Shown: positions 1 through 10,140 of the stretch, piece after piece | How positions within the stretch are numbered: position 1 is the first letter of the stretch | Layout: each line of letters starts with the position of its first letter | Assembly: GCA_963576475.1 (NCBI GenBank) | Contig: OY754990.1 | Span: 5,919,756 to 5,983,755, forward strand | Direction: 5' to 3' | Length of the DNA stretch: 64,000 bases | Origin: Molanna angustata | Taxonomy: Eukaryota; Arthropoda; Insecta; Trichoptera; Molannidae | Notes under the pieces: model-generated | The model's input: only the letters and a program-made list of their open reading frames with translations | Databases searched by the model: none | Told to the model about the DNA's origin: nothing | Program-made: the position numbers and the translations under genes

Positions 1-249
1 TCATTTGACTCCCGAAAGGGAAAAAAATCCAATGCTTTCCGAACAACCTATTATATTTATGAAGTAGATAAGTAATAGTGATTTGTGTTGTATATAAAAG
101 GGTTTTTGCAAAATTCGTTAATGTTTCGTCTTTATGTCAAAGGAAATATTTCAGAAATAGAACCCTTGAGGGATAACTTTACCCCTTTGAAGCCCAAATG
201 TAATATCATCAAACATGTAGGTACCTATATATATATGAATTTTTATATG
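1..249. other. unassigned AT-rich sequence
   Basis: I see no gene here. The first ~35 bases (TCATTTGACTCCCG..AAAAAAATC) recur at about 60380-60410, so the window begins inside a dispersed repeat of unknown type. Confidence 0.4.
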
Positions 250-340
250 AATGTTTCAAGGAAAGACGTGTATGGCGCTCGGTCCTCTCCGCCTACCCCT
301 ATAGTTACATGATGTGATGGTACGCAGGTACACTGTCTAC
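250..340 (+). mobile_element. RTE-G LINE, extreme 3' end
   Basis: The stretch GGCGCTCGGTCCTCTCCGCC followed by ACATGATGTGATGGTA matches the last codons and stop of the RTE-G copies at 29795, 44957 and 62533. In those copies the protein ends D-M-A-stop and the element ends a few bases later in TATG repeats. Only the tail survives here. Confidence 0.6.
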
Positions 341-345
341 ATGAT

Positions 346-980
346 ATAAGTACGTTGAGGAATTTATGCAGAAAAATCTTACTTTCCATTATTCCATTGT
401 AGTGTAGAGTAAAATATGATATAAAATTGTTGTTTTATGATATAATTTTTCAAAAATTTGAATATTTTTAGCGCGTCTTTTCGACACGACCTGTACAACG
501 AAATATATCGACCATTTTCAAAACCAACCCACGTTTATTGTCCATTCGTCACAAATCGAAATTGTAGGGGAATGGCATAGATTTTCGATACCCATGCACA
601 GGTTATTTCGAGATCTTGTATTGTTTCATTTTAGTATGCAGCACGTTGTAAATACAGGTGTCCTTAATCCTCAAATTCCTCGAATGTGAATCTTCTATTC
701 ACATTTGTCGATTGTTCTTTTTGCATTATGGTGCCGAGATTGCCAATCTAGAGGGCTCCACGAGCTACCTTTCGTGCAATGCATATTTTTTTTTCTTGTC
801 GCTCACTTAGGGTTCTGTAAAGCAGCCATATGCAGAGCGGGTGGTGGTGGACGGAGCGAACTTAATTCATCATGATCATCATCAACCCATGTGCGCTCCC
901 AGGGTGAAGCGTGTGATTGTCACCCAGTTTTTCCAAGATAATCTGTCTGTTTTTTTTTATTCTATTGAATTTACAATACT
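346..980. other. no recognised gene
   Basis: No coding or repeat assignment is firm. A short piece around 868-935, read on the minus strand, ends in codons for A-H-G-L followed by ATG/ATC triplets. It resembles the 3' end of RTE-M fragments but is too short to call. Confidence 0.4.
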
Positions 981-982
981 AC

Positions 983-1262
983 TTAAGCCTGTTTTTTTTT
1001 CCATTCTTAGACATAGGCCTCCCCACTCCTCCTCAAAAACTGTTCCTGATCCTCCACTACTCCCTGTCTTGGGCACACTGCATCCATCTCCATCCGGCAC
1101 ATTTCTTGATGTCATCTGACCACCTCGCCTGGGGTCTGCCGACATCTCTTCGGCTTGTTCTCGGTCCATTTTTGGTCCATCGTGAATCCTGGCATCTGGC
1201 AATATGCCCAGCCCAGCTCCACTTAAGACCAGCGACCCTTTCCGCTACATCGTCCGATCGGC
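983..1262 (-). pseudogene. RTE-H LINE ORF2 C-terminal fragment
   Basis: The minus strand encodes DDVAERVAGLKWSWAGHIAR, then PRTSRRDVGRPQARWSDDIK and, after a frame change, GEAYV..EW. This is the hallmark C-terminal tail of RTE-clade (BovB-like) retrotransposon polymerases. The same tail occurs at 34080-34760 and 44165-44365. Endonuclease and RT domains are absent, so this is a 5'-truncated, frameshifted dead copy. It abuts an oppositely oriented RTE-I fragment. Confidence 0.8.
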
Positions 1263-1755
1263 ATTTAACAAAATGAAAAATCTTCTCCTCGACGAGACAA
1301 AGAATGGTCAAGTGTTATGTGTGGTCAGTTCTGCTTTATGGGGTTGAGGCGTGGACTCTCAAAGTTAATATTATAAACCGCCTCGAAGCATTTGAAATGT
1401 GGATCCACCGCAGAATGCTAAGAATATCGTGGAATGACATGGACAGTAACACTGAAGTACTACTTAGAGCCAACACCAAGAGAGAATTAGGTATTCACCA
1501 ATGTTAAGCTCCGTAAAGTGTTGCACTTTGGCCATATTCTGAGAGGTGAAAAGTATGCCATCCTTCAGCTCGTCATGAAGGGGAAGATTGAGGGTCGTTG
1601 AGGGGTCGAAAGAAGGCAGCTTTTCTGGCTGCGAAACATCCGGGAATGAAACGGTATGAGAACTGTGGAGAAGTTGTTTCGCACTGCACAGGACAGGGAG
1701 GCTTTCTCTATGGTGGTCGTCAACGTCAGGGGGACCTGTCATGACACAAGAAGGA
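1263..1755 (+). pseudogene. RTE-I LINE ORF2 C-terminal fragment
   Basis: The frame opens with KMKNLLLDE, then VKCYVWSVLLYGVEAWTLKV, RLEAFEMWIHRRMLRISW, FGHILRGEKYAILQLVMKGK and W..NIREWNGMRTVEKLFR. These belong to an insect RTE-type ORF2 tail after the RT domain. There is a frame break near 1505 and a stop near 1600. Related fragments lie on the minus strand at 12530-14655 and 57155-57480. No catalytic domain remains. Confidence 0.8.
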
Positions 1756-1861
1756 GAATTTTATATTGTTGCTGAATGCACTCTTATCGAAGAGCTAAAG
1801 AAATATCATGTTTTTCTGAAATCATTTATTTATATACTTTTGTACATAATATAAACAAATA

Positions 1862-2850
1862 TAATGCACACTGGCGGGCTTATTGCCATAAACGAATTTC
1901 TTCCAACCAACCAGATTTTTTTTTTATTTATTTATTTATGATCATATAAACATATACATTATTTTAATATAAGATAGCCGCCTCACTAGAATAAATCTGT
2001 TCTGAAGCAGCCACCTGTACATTTGTGAAATTATTACATTACATTAAAAAACAAAAGAATAAGAAAGCTATAAAAATAAACATTAGGAATACTTACATAA
2101 TTTTAAATTAAAAAATACAGTTTTAAAAGTGAAATAAATAAAAATAAACACAATATAAACAGACAACAAAAAATAATTAGTTAAGAAATTATTGTTGCAA
2201 CGTTACTTTCATTTTGGGTTCTACCCACATCGAGTAGCCACTTGGTACCACGGGCTTTGAATTGAGTTAACCCTTTAAGGTCCGATGGCAATTTATTATA
2301 AATTCGAGGTGCAGTAAATACAAAAAATCTTTGCCCAAATTTAGTATTCATTTTTGGCACCAAGTAGTTACCCGATATTTTACCTCTTGTGTTATTCAAG
2401 ATGGAGTATTTTTGAGGAGGTTTGTTTTTTAGAAATAGAATTAATATTGATCTGGTATAAAGCGACATAATCACATATGTACACCAACAAAAATTGAAAG
2501 CTAAAAAAAAACAAATAAAATATACATCATAGCAAAAAAAGAAGGATTGGGAAAGAACAAGAAGAAGAAATCGAGATCAGGTGTTAAGGGATAAATATTC
2601 CTTCTTTAGTAAATGTTACGTACCAAAGGGAAGGAAGGAAAAGGAGAGGGATCAGGTATTTTCGGAGAGATATCCCTGATTTAGTCTTTTCTTGAAAATG
2701 GAAAGCGAGTTTAACGAAGGACTCAAATTATTCCAGAGTCTTGCTGAACGTACTTCAAAGGAAGACCTGAAAAATTCAGTGTTGTGAATTGGGATAGTTA
2801 ATGCAGTACGCTCAGCAGATCGAAGCAATAGTCCGTGATTAGATTAAGTT
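1862..2850 (-). mobile_element. family A jockey/CR1-like LINE 3' part, split by family B
   Basis: On the minus strand, 2540-2850 decodes to a degenerate RSAERTALTIPIHNTEF.. SSFEVRSARLWNN tail, the C-terminus seen intact at 51904-52728. The extreme 3' end lies at 1862-1915 with the family's GGTTGGTTGGAAG..GCCCGCCAGTGT end. Between them sits a family B LINE (1917-2474), inserted into the family A 3' UTR. Confidence 0.7.
1917..2474 (-). pseudogene. family B LINE ORF2 C-terminus and 3' UTR
   Basis: The 97-residue frame 2181-2474 reads LYTRSILILFLKN, then VPKMNTKFGQRFFVFTAPRI, YNKLPSDLKG and TKWLLDVGRTQNE, ending at a stop. It matches the copy at 26418-27200. The 3' UTR contains a GCTTC..GAGGC inverted repeat and the element ends in an AAAT tail (TTTATTTATTTA on the plus strand, 1922-1938). 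It is 5' truncated and has no RT core. Confidence 0.75.
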
Positions 2851-2859
2851 AGAACTTTG

Positions 2860-3688
2860 TATATTTTGCTCAATATTGTATTATATCGAATGCCATACGT
2901 CCATCACTTTTGTAATTTCATGCAAATATATAATTTATTTCCACTCCATTAACGCAAAAAATTTGAATTATTAAACTTTAAGCCCTCACTTTAACTGCCA
3001 AATGTCAAAATTGATTTTTTTCAACCGTCCTTTTCATCTGAAAAATTATAAATGGTCAAAACTGTTCACAGTGCTACTTTAGGACACGCTTCCGAGCCCT
3101 GAGGTACACCGCTCTTTCAATAGCTTTTTGACTTGCTTTGTTTCATATTATAATGGACTGATGTATTGTTTCCCATTTTATTATAACATCAAAATTATCC
3201 CCTCATCGACACCACAAGGGGGGCTACGGCGGCAGTCGGAATGAATTACTTACAATAGTCAGTACACTGGTACCAATAGCCCTTATATTTGTTTTAATCA
3301 ATGTCACGCCGTCGTGTCTAACCCCAAATGCTGGTAATTGATGGCTTACAAAGCTATTGCAGTTTTAATTGGTGGGTTGCGGTCCCCACTTTTATCTTCA
3401 ACACCAGGGTTGACTGTGTTATGACATTATTTTATTTTACTTTGAAAATGTTCAATAGTCTCATAAAAATGTGGTGCCATCTTTTAAGAATAATATAACA
3501 CAATCAATTCTTTGGCGATTTTTCTTTAAACGCCGTTCAGGATCAATTCAAGAACAATGATAAAATTAATTTGAACTGATTTTTTAAAATTTAATTATTT
3601 AATAGGATTCAGTATTCCATAGAGAACCATGAAAAGAGTTCGTAGGTATTACCTTCTTTTCTTCATAAATTTTATTTATATATTTTCA
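2860..3688. other. no clear gene; possible RT scrap
   Basis: Mostly AT-rich with no assignable ORF. Around 3080-3112 the minus strand reads SGVPQGS, which is the RT motif just before the catalytic loop, but the flanking residues do not continue convincingly. Confidence 0.25.
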
Positions 3689-3689
3689 T

Positions 3690-4012
3690 TATTACTTTTT
3701 AGGAAACTAATAGGTAACATTCACAATAGAATCACTCGTTTTACTGAATCTCAACACCCGTTCACCTTCAATTTACACGAACAAGTCGCTTTTCTAACTC
3801 TTTTACTAAAACAGCAGTCTGGCTGTGGAATTATCTTCCGAATTCTGTGTTTTCACCTTCTTAGAACCCGGGTATTTAAAAACCCGAATTAATATTTTTC
3901 TGAGCAGATTGCAAACCCTCTCTAACGCTACGTAGTACACTTCTTCGGAAGAGTATAATACACCCAAAACCTTATAGCTGATGTCCCCTTTGTAGCCATG
4001 TTAAAAAAAATA
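3690..4012 (+). pseudogene. family C LINE C-terminal fragment
   Basis: Reads NRITRFTESQHPFT, then a degenerate stretch corresponding to TAAVWN.LPNSVF and LRTRVFKNPN. The same string recurs at 46225-46490 after a longer RT. The 3' UTR (GCTACGTAGTACACTTCTTC) is shared with 19090-19205. Several frameshifts make it non-functional. Confidence 0.65.
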
Positions 4013-4117
4013 AACTAATTCTTTATTTCACACAAAATACAAATTAAATAATAAAGAAAACCCCCCATTCAGAAAACTGTTGGTATAAGGAGTATTATGT
4101 CAAATATGAATTTAAAA

Positions 4118-4264
4118 AGCTTGTCATATTCTGGAGAGAATGTCTATCGTCTCACAGAACCACACTGACAACAAAATTAAAAACTGTGCCTCAAACGGAA
4201 ATCTAACCCGGAACTTTTGGCTTGGAGGTCAGAAATCTAACCAACTGTGCCACGAAAGCCTACT
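4118..4264 (-). mobile_element. SINE1 (tRNA-derived), degenerate copy
   Basis: On the minus strand it gives GGCTTTCGTGGCACAGTTGG (A box region), a decayed B box and the body segment matching the better copies at 53415-53645 and 12296-12507. The tail is missing. Confidence 0.65.
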
Positions 4265-4698
4265 ATATTTTTAACAAATTCAAAATTCAAAGTGATCTTA
4301 TGACTTTAAAACAGGTCCAAACATTGCTGTCCAATTCTCGCTATTCTTTATTTGTAGGTTCTCGATATTTTTCCTGAGGGAATATCCCTGGGATTAACTT
4401 AATTTACCTCCCTCTTCTCTTACTGAATTCTTCCCCTTTGACTCTGATGAAATTTTATAAATAATCATATCTTCGCCCAACGATCCCAGTGGGAAATAAT
4501 CCACGAACCATCAAAACGACGGTTTAAATGTATTTTTGAAATACCTCGTATCCAAGAAAAATCTTCAATTTTTCCAGTTATTAGTTTAAGAATGGTACTT
4601 TTTATCATATGAATCCGTTTTGAATAAATTTCGTTTGATTTTCTACATATTCTAGAAACATATCAACCAAGAATCTTGTGTATATTTTTTTGGCATAA
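4265..4698. other. no recognised feature
   Basis: AT-rich, stop-dense in all frames; nothing identified. Confidence 0.4.
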
Positions 4699-4699
4699 G

Positions 4700-4775
4700 A
4701 TCTTTTGCTGTGAGGCGCCGGTTAAGAATGGTGCTTCCAATCTTTTCTGTTATTGTTTTTGAGACACCTAATCAA
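4700..4775 (+). mobile_element. SINEU 5' head fragment
   Basis: CTGTGAGGCGCCGGTTAAGA, then ATGGTGCTTCCAATC, matches the 5' end of the SINEU family (best copies 58098-58410 and 58789-59095). After about 70 bases it runs into a TAAAATAAAT tail-like stretch. Confidence 0.55.
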
Positions 4776-5300
4776 TAATAAATTTAAAAAATAAAATAAA
4801 TATTTCTATATTATAGTTGACATGGCAACGTTTGCTTATCATGATTCTTACAAATGGTATGAAATAACTCTTAAAGCCCAATTTCACAGTAAGACGTCAT
4901 AGTAAGAAACGTAAATTTACAATGAATATAAATGTAACAGATCAAACAAAGTTTCTTGTTCGTACAGAAACCATTTAATGTACGATTCTGGGCTCACCGA
5001 TGTGATATAATATTTCATAAGTACACATTCATTGTTAAATATAACGATATCACAAAGGACAAAATGATGATTTCCACGAAAGGGAAAACTTGAACTCATG
5101 TTTGAGTATTTCTATTTTTGACACCCCTACAAATTCCGGGGTTGGAAAACGTCACACAGCGCGTTGATTCGCGCTCATTGAAGAATCTGGAACCCCCATA
5201 CCTAACCATACAAACTCCATAACAATAATTGTAGGTTAAAGAAATGGGGGTGCAGATATGTTGGTTTCTACCGATTTCGAATGTTATCTACACAAAGCTC
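4776..5300. other. no recognised feature
   Basis: AT-rich, with short open frames of fewer than 65 codons that show no family features. Confidence 0.4.
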
Positions 5301-5302
5301 TC

Positions 5303-5838
5303 CACTAAAGCAGCCCATTCACGATCATGTCATTCGGCGTCGCTCCATATGGACTGGCTCCATTTGGAGCATTGGAAAATTTTCATCACACTCACAAGCG
5401 CACCATCGCGCCATCGAGCCATCAAAATTAGTATACACAAGCTGTCGGCGCTTTCGCATTAATAATTTCTATTTTTTTTTAAATTTTTATGTAAAATGAG
5501 TTATAATTCTGATGTTGAGTTTTGTACAATTTATTGCTATAGCGGTTTATTTATATATAAAAAGAAAAAAACAAAGAGAAAATGTTGTATTTTCGCATTC
5601 ACGAGAGTGTCAAACAGCTCGGCGCAATGTACCGCTGGTTTTCACACTCACGAGCATGCCGTACCGACAAGATGCGCCACGCCGTTTGTCGCGGCACTAT
5701 GGAGTTTCGATCGTTTGGAATTCCATTTTGGTGCGTCAGGCCAATTGGGCTGCGCGGGATTTGACATTCACGAGCGCATTTTGGAGTGATAGCAAGCCAT
5801 TTGGAAGGATGGCACGATCGTGAATGGGGCCTTTAGTG
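5303..5838. mobile_element. TIR-bearing non-autonomous DNA transposon (MITE-like)
   Basis: The ends are inverted: left CACTAAAGCAGCCCATTCAC (5303) and right, reverse-complemented, CACTAAAGGCCCCATTCACG, followed by GATC in both arms. The interior is unusually GC-rich for the window. It carries dispersed CATTCACGAG/CACTCACGAG motifs on both sides (about 5388, 5598, 5642, 5764), like subterminal transposase-binding repeats. No target-site duplication is obvious, so the superfamily is open. Overlapping open frames inside are judged fortuitous. Confidence 0.6.
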
Positions 5839-5976
5839 TGTATTTTTGGATATTTTTCTATTAGAATTCAGTTCCAGGTATAATAGTATATGCATCTTGT
5901 TTTCCTTCCTCCTCAGTCTATTCCCGTCAATTCTAGGACGTCCATTTGCCTTCATGTCGCCCTGTCCTATAATAAT

Positions 5977-6139
5977 CTTTTCTTCTTCTTGTTCTTTCAT
6001 TAGGCCCAAGGCCTGTTTTATGCTACATTTTCAGCCTCCTGTGATGTGGACTGTCAACTATCTCGCCATCTTTTTGGTGGGCGTCCTCGTGGTCGAGACC
6101 CCTCCGGTACGTTGTCTCGGGCTATCTTTGAGATCCTAT
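5977..6139 (-). pseudogene. RTE-L LINE 3' part, left of the large LINE insert
   Basis: The minus strand reads ISKIARDNVPEG, SRPRGRPPKRWRDS and TSQEA, the RTE C-terminal signature. A 3' hairpin (AGGCCTTGGGCCT) and a GAA-repeat tail follow. The upstream coding part continues at 11594-11737 beyond the big LINE. The fragment is flanked by ATAATAAT at 5969-5976 and 11738, a possible but low-complexity TSD. Confidence 0.75.
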
Positions 6140-6166
6140 TTTATTTTATTTTATTTTATTTTATTT
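6138..6166. repeat. pentameric LINE tail (TTTTA on plus strand)
   Basis: Five to six tandem TTTTA units mark the 3' end of the minus-strand LINE. A short tandem repeat, not pure poly(A), is what several CR1/jockey-group elements carry. Confidence 0.75.
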
Positions 6167-6385
6167 ATATTTGGGAAACAAACAGCGTTACAATGTTTAT
6201 GGTATGGACAGTAAAGTTATTACAATTATGCCAATAATGTGTTTCCACATAAGTAAAAAACAATAAGTACCTATATAAGTTTATACAAAAATTATAGAGA
6301 ATATGTAGGAGAGAGTTGGGAATAGAGAGGAAAGATAGAGTGCAGATGAAGAGGGATATGTGTTGGGATGAATATATATGAATAT

Positions 6386-6619
6386 TTAATGATTGATAAG
6401 TTTTGATTTGATAACATTTATTGATGAGTTGAATATATCTAATTCGTTTAGGTGCGTATTGAAGAAGTGTGATGCACGGTATATGAATGAGTGTTGTTTG
6501 GCGTTCGTGTTACAGTGTGAAAGGTTTAATGAATGTTGGAATCGGGTTGCTCGGGTGGGAACCCGAAGAGCTATTCGTTCAAGCAGTTCCGGGCAATCCA
6601 CGATAGAGTTGGCGATTTT
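6386..6619 (-). pseudogene. ORF2 C-terminal coding remnant beyond the AT tract
   Basis: Reads KIANSIVDCPELLERIALRV, then PTRATRFQHSLNLSHCNTNA, YRASHFFNTHLNELDIFNSS and KLINH-stop. This is the normal C-terminus of the ORF2 family (compare IIDCPNLLENI.. at 15561-15925). It lies in the same reading frame as ORF2 6674-9274 but is cut off by in-frame stops in 6617-6682. There is no plausible independent start, so I read it as the severed tail of ORF2. Confidence 0.8.
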
Positions 6620-6682
6620 AAATTTATTAAAATTAAAATTTAATTTTAAATTTTAAATTTATTTTTTTATTTTTTATTTTAA
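6617..6682. repeat. AT-only low-complexity tract interrupting ORF2
   Basis: About 66 bases of almost pure A/T (TTTAAATT/AAAATTAAAA blocks and T-rich runs). On the minus strand they contain TAA stops in the ORF2 frame (6674-6676 and 6659-6661). Removing it would join VLK to KIANSIVDCP without a frame change. It looks like a slippage expansion or a small AT insertion. Confidence 0.7.
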
Positions 6683-9274
6683 GACGGCGTCGGAGATATT
6701 TCTACGGTTTTCTAATGTGCTAATTTTAAAGAACTCGGCAGAATCTGAGTAATTTAGATGAGTTCGAAAGGAGCGAAAATCAAGGTACTTAAGGAATCTA
6801 TTCTGGATTTTTTCAATTCTGTGTATGTAGGTAGAGTATCTAGGATTCCAGACTTGTGATGAGTATTCCAAAATGCTGCGCACATATGTAAAGTATAAAA
6901 TTTTCAGTGTGAGTATATTGTTAAATTGCTTGCATGTACGGAGAATAAAGCCTAGGATCCTAGACGCTTTGGAAACAATGTAGTCAATGTGTTTGTCAAA
7001 TAACAGTTTTGAGTCAAGGATGATACCAAGGTCTTTTGTTTCATTTACATTACGCAGTAGTTGATTATTTAGGCAATAGTTGAAGCTTATGATGTTCTTG
7101 TTCCGTGTAAATTTTAGGCAGTGACATTTGTTTGGGTTAATTTGAAGGTTGTGTTGTTTGCAGTATAGGTCGAGACGATTGAGGTCAGTTTGAATATTTT
7201 CACAGTCCTCAATACATTTAACTGGGCAGTAAATCTTCATGTCGTCTGCGAAAAGTGAGACTTTTGCGTAAGTAAAACAGTTAGTGATATCGTTAATGTA
7301 GATATTAAACAGAAGTGGTCCCAACAAGGAACCTTGAGGAACCCCCGAAGTGACCCGAATCCAATTGGATTTAAAACCGCTAGCCACAACAGCTTGGCTC
7401 CGGTTTGATATATATGAGGAGATCCATCTCAGTAAGTCGCCGTGGATGCCAATTTGCTGAAGTTTAAGAATGAGTGTGGAATGTACTACCTTGTCGAATG
7501 CTTTACTATAGTCGGTGTAAATTGCGTCAACCTGTATTTTATGGTCCATGTTGTCGTGCAGATATTCTATAAAGGAAATAAGGTTAGACGTTGTGGATCG
7601 ATTTTTTATAAATCCATGTTGGTTTAAGTTAAGTGCTGGTCTTAGAACAGAGATTGTTTGGTCGTATATAATTTTTTCGAGAATTTTACTGAAGATACAT
7701 AGTTTAGAGATAGGTCGGTAGTTTTCGACATCTGATTTACTGCCCTTTTTAAATATAGGACTTACGTAGGCTTGTTTCCAAATACTAGGCATATTACCCT
7801 CAGTTAAAGAGCGATGAAACAAGATTGTTAATGGGAAAGACAAGTGATATGCGCATTTATGTATAAGGAAAGGAGGGATGCGATCCGGGCCAGCTCCTTT
7901 AGTCATATCAAGTTTTTCGATATATTTGAGGACAAGATTTGGATTTATTTCTATTTTATTAATACTCGGGGTACTGTCATGAAATAACTGGGGAGCATTC
8001 GGGGGTACTGGTGGATTTGTGTCGAATACCGAGCTAAAATACTTAGAGAAGAGATTGGATATGTCGGGACCATTTGCGGCTTTTTCTTCATTGAAGAACA
8101 TTGTATTAGGAAATCCATGTGAATCATTATTAGCTTTGACATATTTCCACAAAGTTTTGGGATTGGAGGAGATACCGTTTTCAATAGTAATTAAGTAAGA
8201 AGAATGAAGTTGACGGTTTAAGGTTTTAAAACGCGTTCGGAGTAAACAGAATGTGTCGTAGTCTAGGGGATTTTTGAAGGTTTTAAATTTTCTGTGAAAC
8301 TTATGCTTCTCTTTTACTAGTTTAATAAGTGCTGAGGTGTACCAAGGGGGATATTTAGTGTTCCATGTTAATTTTCTTGGAATATAAGTTTCAATGAGAT
8401 CATGTAAAATTGAGTAGAATCTGTCGAGACCCATATCCAGATCGCCAGACGATAGTATATGATGCCAGTTGATCTGCTGAAGAGAAGAGTTAAATGAATC
8501 ATAATCACCACGGTGAGTGAGAGATATCCATCTTTGTTCAGCATATAATACAGGCAAATTGAAAAATGATATGTCAATGGTTAGTGAGGGATGGTGCGCA
8601 TCTTCATCAATTAGGGGGTCATCACATGCCGAGACACAAACATGATCATTGCATAATATAAGGTCAAGGAATCTACCACTGGAATTAGGAATACTATTGA
8701 ATTGGTGTAGCCCAGAAAAGTTAATACAATCAATAAATGAGAGACTCGTTGTAGTTGGGTGGTTTATAACGGAGCAGAAAGTATTGTTTACGGGTAGAGT
8801 CCATGTCACATCCGAGAGATTGAAGTCACCCATTAAAAGAAAATTGTCATCCGGGAATTCAAGGGTAAGTCTTGAGAGTACAGTTAGGAAGCTCTCCATG
8901 AGATCATTATAAGTAGGTCCTTTTGGCAGATACACACAGCAAACATGCAGATCATGCAAGGCACCCTTAGTACGTACAGTGATCCACACATCCTCCGCGC
9001 GCGACCGCCATAATGGACGCGATAGTGCTGTGAGTTCATGTCTCAGAGCCAGTAGAACTCCACCACCAAGCTTTTGACCAGTAGTTTCATAGTCACGATC
9101 CCTACGGTGTACGTCATATCGGTTATCAAAGATTTCATTATTCCGGATTCCATCCAGTAGCCACGTCTCAGTGAGTGCGTAAATATCAAATTCATTTGCC
9201 GATGAGTTTTGTAATAATAAGTCCGTCTTAGTTCGAAGTCCTCTGACGTTCTGGTAATAGGCTGTCAGTACCAT
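6674..9274 (-). CDS. LINE ORF2: AP endonuclease and reverse transcriptase, 866 aa
   Basis: The product would nick target DNA and reverse-transcribe LINE RNA at the nick. Residues ~1-230 are an AP-type endonuclease: YYQNVRGLRTK (N9), LTETW (E36), MGDFNLSD (~147-154), SGRFLDLILCN and an AHHPSL histidine (~230). RT spans ~440-720: WKQAYVSPIFKKG, ENYRPISKL, QHGFIKNRST, YTDYSKAFD (catalytic D588), SGVPQGSLLGPLLFNIYIND and FADDMKIY (catalytic D677, D678). All catalytic residues I can check are present. The start is the first ATG after an in-frame TGA eight codons upstream, in good context (ACAATGG). No RNase H follows. The frame ends early at TAA 6674-6676 within an AT tract and lacks the usual ~75-residue C-terminal tail, which survives at 6386-6619. 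Endonuclease and RT are complete, so residual activity is possible. Confidence 0.92.
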   Translation of the reverse strand: MVLTAYYQNVRGLRTKTDLLLQNSSANEFDIYALTETWLLDGIRNNEIFDNRYDVHRRDRDYETTGQKLGGGVLLALRHELTALSRPLWRSRAEDVWITVRTKGALHDLHVCCVYLPKGPTYNDLMESFLTVLSRLTLEFPDDNFLLMGDFNLSDVTWTLPVNNTFCSVINHPTTTSLSFIDCINFSGLHQFNSIPNSSGRFLDLILCNDHVCVSACDDPLIDEDAHHPSLTIDISFFNLPVLYAEQRWISLTHRGDYDSFNSSLQQINWHHILSSGDLDMGLDRFYSILHDLIETYIPRKLTWNTKYPPWYTSALIKLVKEKHKFHRKFKTFKNPLDYDTFCLLRTRFKTLNRQLHSSYLITIENGISSNPKTLWKYVKANNDSHGFPNTMFFNEEKAANGPDISNLFSKYFSSVFDTNPPVPPNAPQLFHDSTPSINKIEINPNLVLKYIEKLDMTKGAGPDRIPPFLIHKCAYHLSFPLTILFHRSLTEGNMPSIWKQAYVSPIFKKGSKSDVENYRPISKLCIFSKILEKIIYDQTISVLRPALNLNQHGFIKNRSTTSNLISFIEYLHDNMDHKIQVDAIYTDYSKAFDKVVHSTLILKLQQIGIHGDLLRWISSYISNRSQAVVASGFKSNWIRVTSGVPQGSLLGPLLFNIYINDITNCFTYAKVSLFADDMKIYCPVKCIEDCENIQTDLNRLDLYCKQHNLQINPNKCHCLKFTRNKNIISFNYCLNNQLLRNVNETKDLGIILDSKLLFDKHIDYIVSKASRILGFILRTCKQFNNILTLKILYFTYVRSILEYSSQVWNPRYSTYIHRIEKIQNRFLKYLDFRSFRTHLNYSDSAEFFKISTLENRRNISDAVLK

Positions 9275-10140
9275 TGTAATGTAGGTGAGTATTCAGGTAC
9301 CAGAAGTATAGAAGAGATAAAGAAATATGTTAAAAGAGGGCTACAATGAGGTGAACGAGGACAAATATGGTGGTATAAAAATTTAGTGCACCGTAGAAAA
9401 AACTTGTGTCTGGGACATGTAAAGGTGAAGGTGAAGAAGATAGATCTTCGAGTAGTAACGTATAAGACGAGTGTCATGGAGAATCGTGACATACATAACA
9501 ATGTATATTTAAGCGACAATCTCACAGTAAAACAAACGAACAAAAATAACAAGAACTTCATATGTATCATAGGGTATCGTAGTTGTGAATGTTTTAGAAT
9601 AATTAATATAAGTGCATTAAAAATATATTGTTGTGTGTAAGGTGGGATAATGAATGGAATAAATAATAAAAAGTAGCAATGAGCGTGTAGTTTTATATGA
9701 TGAAATATAATATAGCGGTACGATATTAAAGATAATTGTGTAGGGTTGTGATTGATTATGTATATAAGATTGCAATACATCAAGAGATATAGGTGTGTAG
9801 AATTGTATATAGTTATGAAAATAAATTGGAAGAGTATGAGTGAGAGAGAGTCTTGTAAAGTGCTTACCATGCCGCCTGTGTCCCATGAGTGTGAGTGAGA
9901 AGGTGCTAAATATGTAATGTAGCGTCTCATTACTAAAATTTGGCCAGTCATAGTTGCATGTACTGAGTTAGATGTGAGCAGCAATCGATCAGCGCTTCTC
10001 AAAGTTTTTGAGATGGGATAAGTTGGAAGGAATGTAATAATGGGTGTTGGTATTGGGAAGGGATAAGCTGAGAGTAATGTTAAAAATTTGAAAATTGGAA
10101 TATAGTGCACAATAGTTAAGCAGTAATTCACAGAGAACAT
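9265..10140 (-). CDS. open frame of 291 codons in the ORF1-ORF2 spacer, doubtful gene
   Basis: The frame fills most of the 913-base spacer. Its stop (TGA 9265-9267) overlaps the ORF2 start (ATG 9272-9274) by ten bases, the geometry used for stop-restart coupling in some LINEs. Against coding: the predicted protein is rich in I, L, Y, F, H and S but has only about four acidic residues and three glycines. That is what a G-poor strand yields by chance, since TAG and TGA stops also become rare. No domain is recognised. It would be strongly hydrophobic with several membrane-like stretches if made. I regard it as probably non-coding but positionally suspicious. Confidence 0.2.
   Translation of the reverse strand: MFSVNYCLTIVHYIPIFKFLTLLSAYPFPIPTPIITFLPTYPISKTLRSADRLLLTSNSVHATMTGQILVMRRYITYLAPSHSHSWDTGGMVSTLQDSLSLILFQFIFITIYNSTHLYLLMYCNLIYIINHNPTQLSLISYRYIIFHHIKLHAHCYFLLFIPFIIPPYTQQYIFNALILIILKHSQLRYPMIHMKFLLFLFVCFTVRLSLKYTLLCMSRFSMTLVLYVTTRRSIFFTFTFTCPRHKFFLRCTKFLYHHICPRSPHCSPLLTYFFISSILLVPEYSPTLQWY

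Noticed and set aside
860..935. separate RTE-M 3' end on the minus strand
   Set aside because: Only A-H-G-L plus ATG/ATC triplets match; too short to claim.
841..1276. plus-strand ORFs of 92 and 119 codons
   Set aside because: Antisense shadows of the RTE-H fragment on the minus strand.
5496..5823. overlapping 97- and 103-codon ORFs
   Set aside because: Arise from the GC-rich repetitive interior of a TIR element; no domain, and frames conflict.
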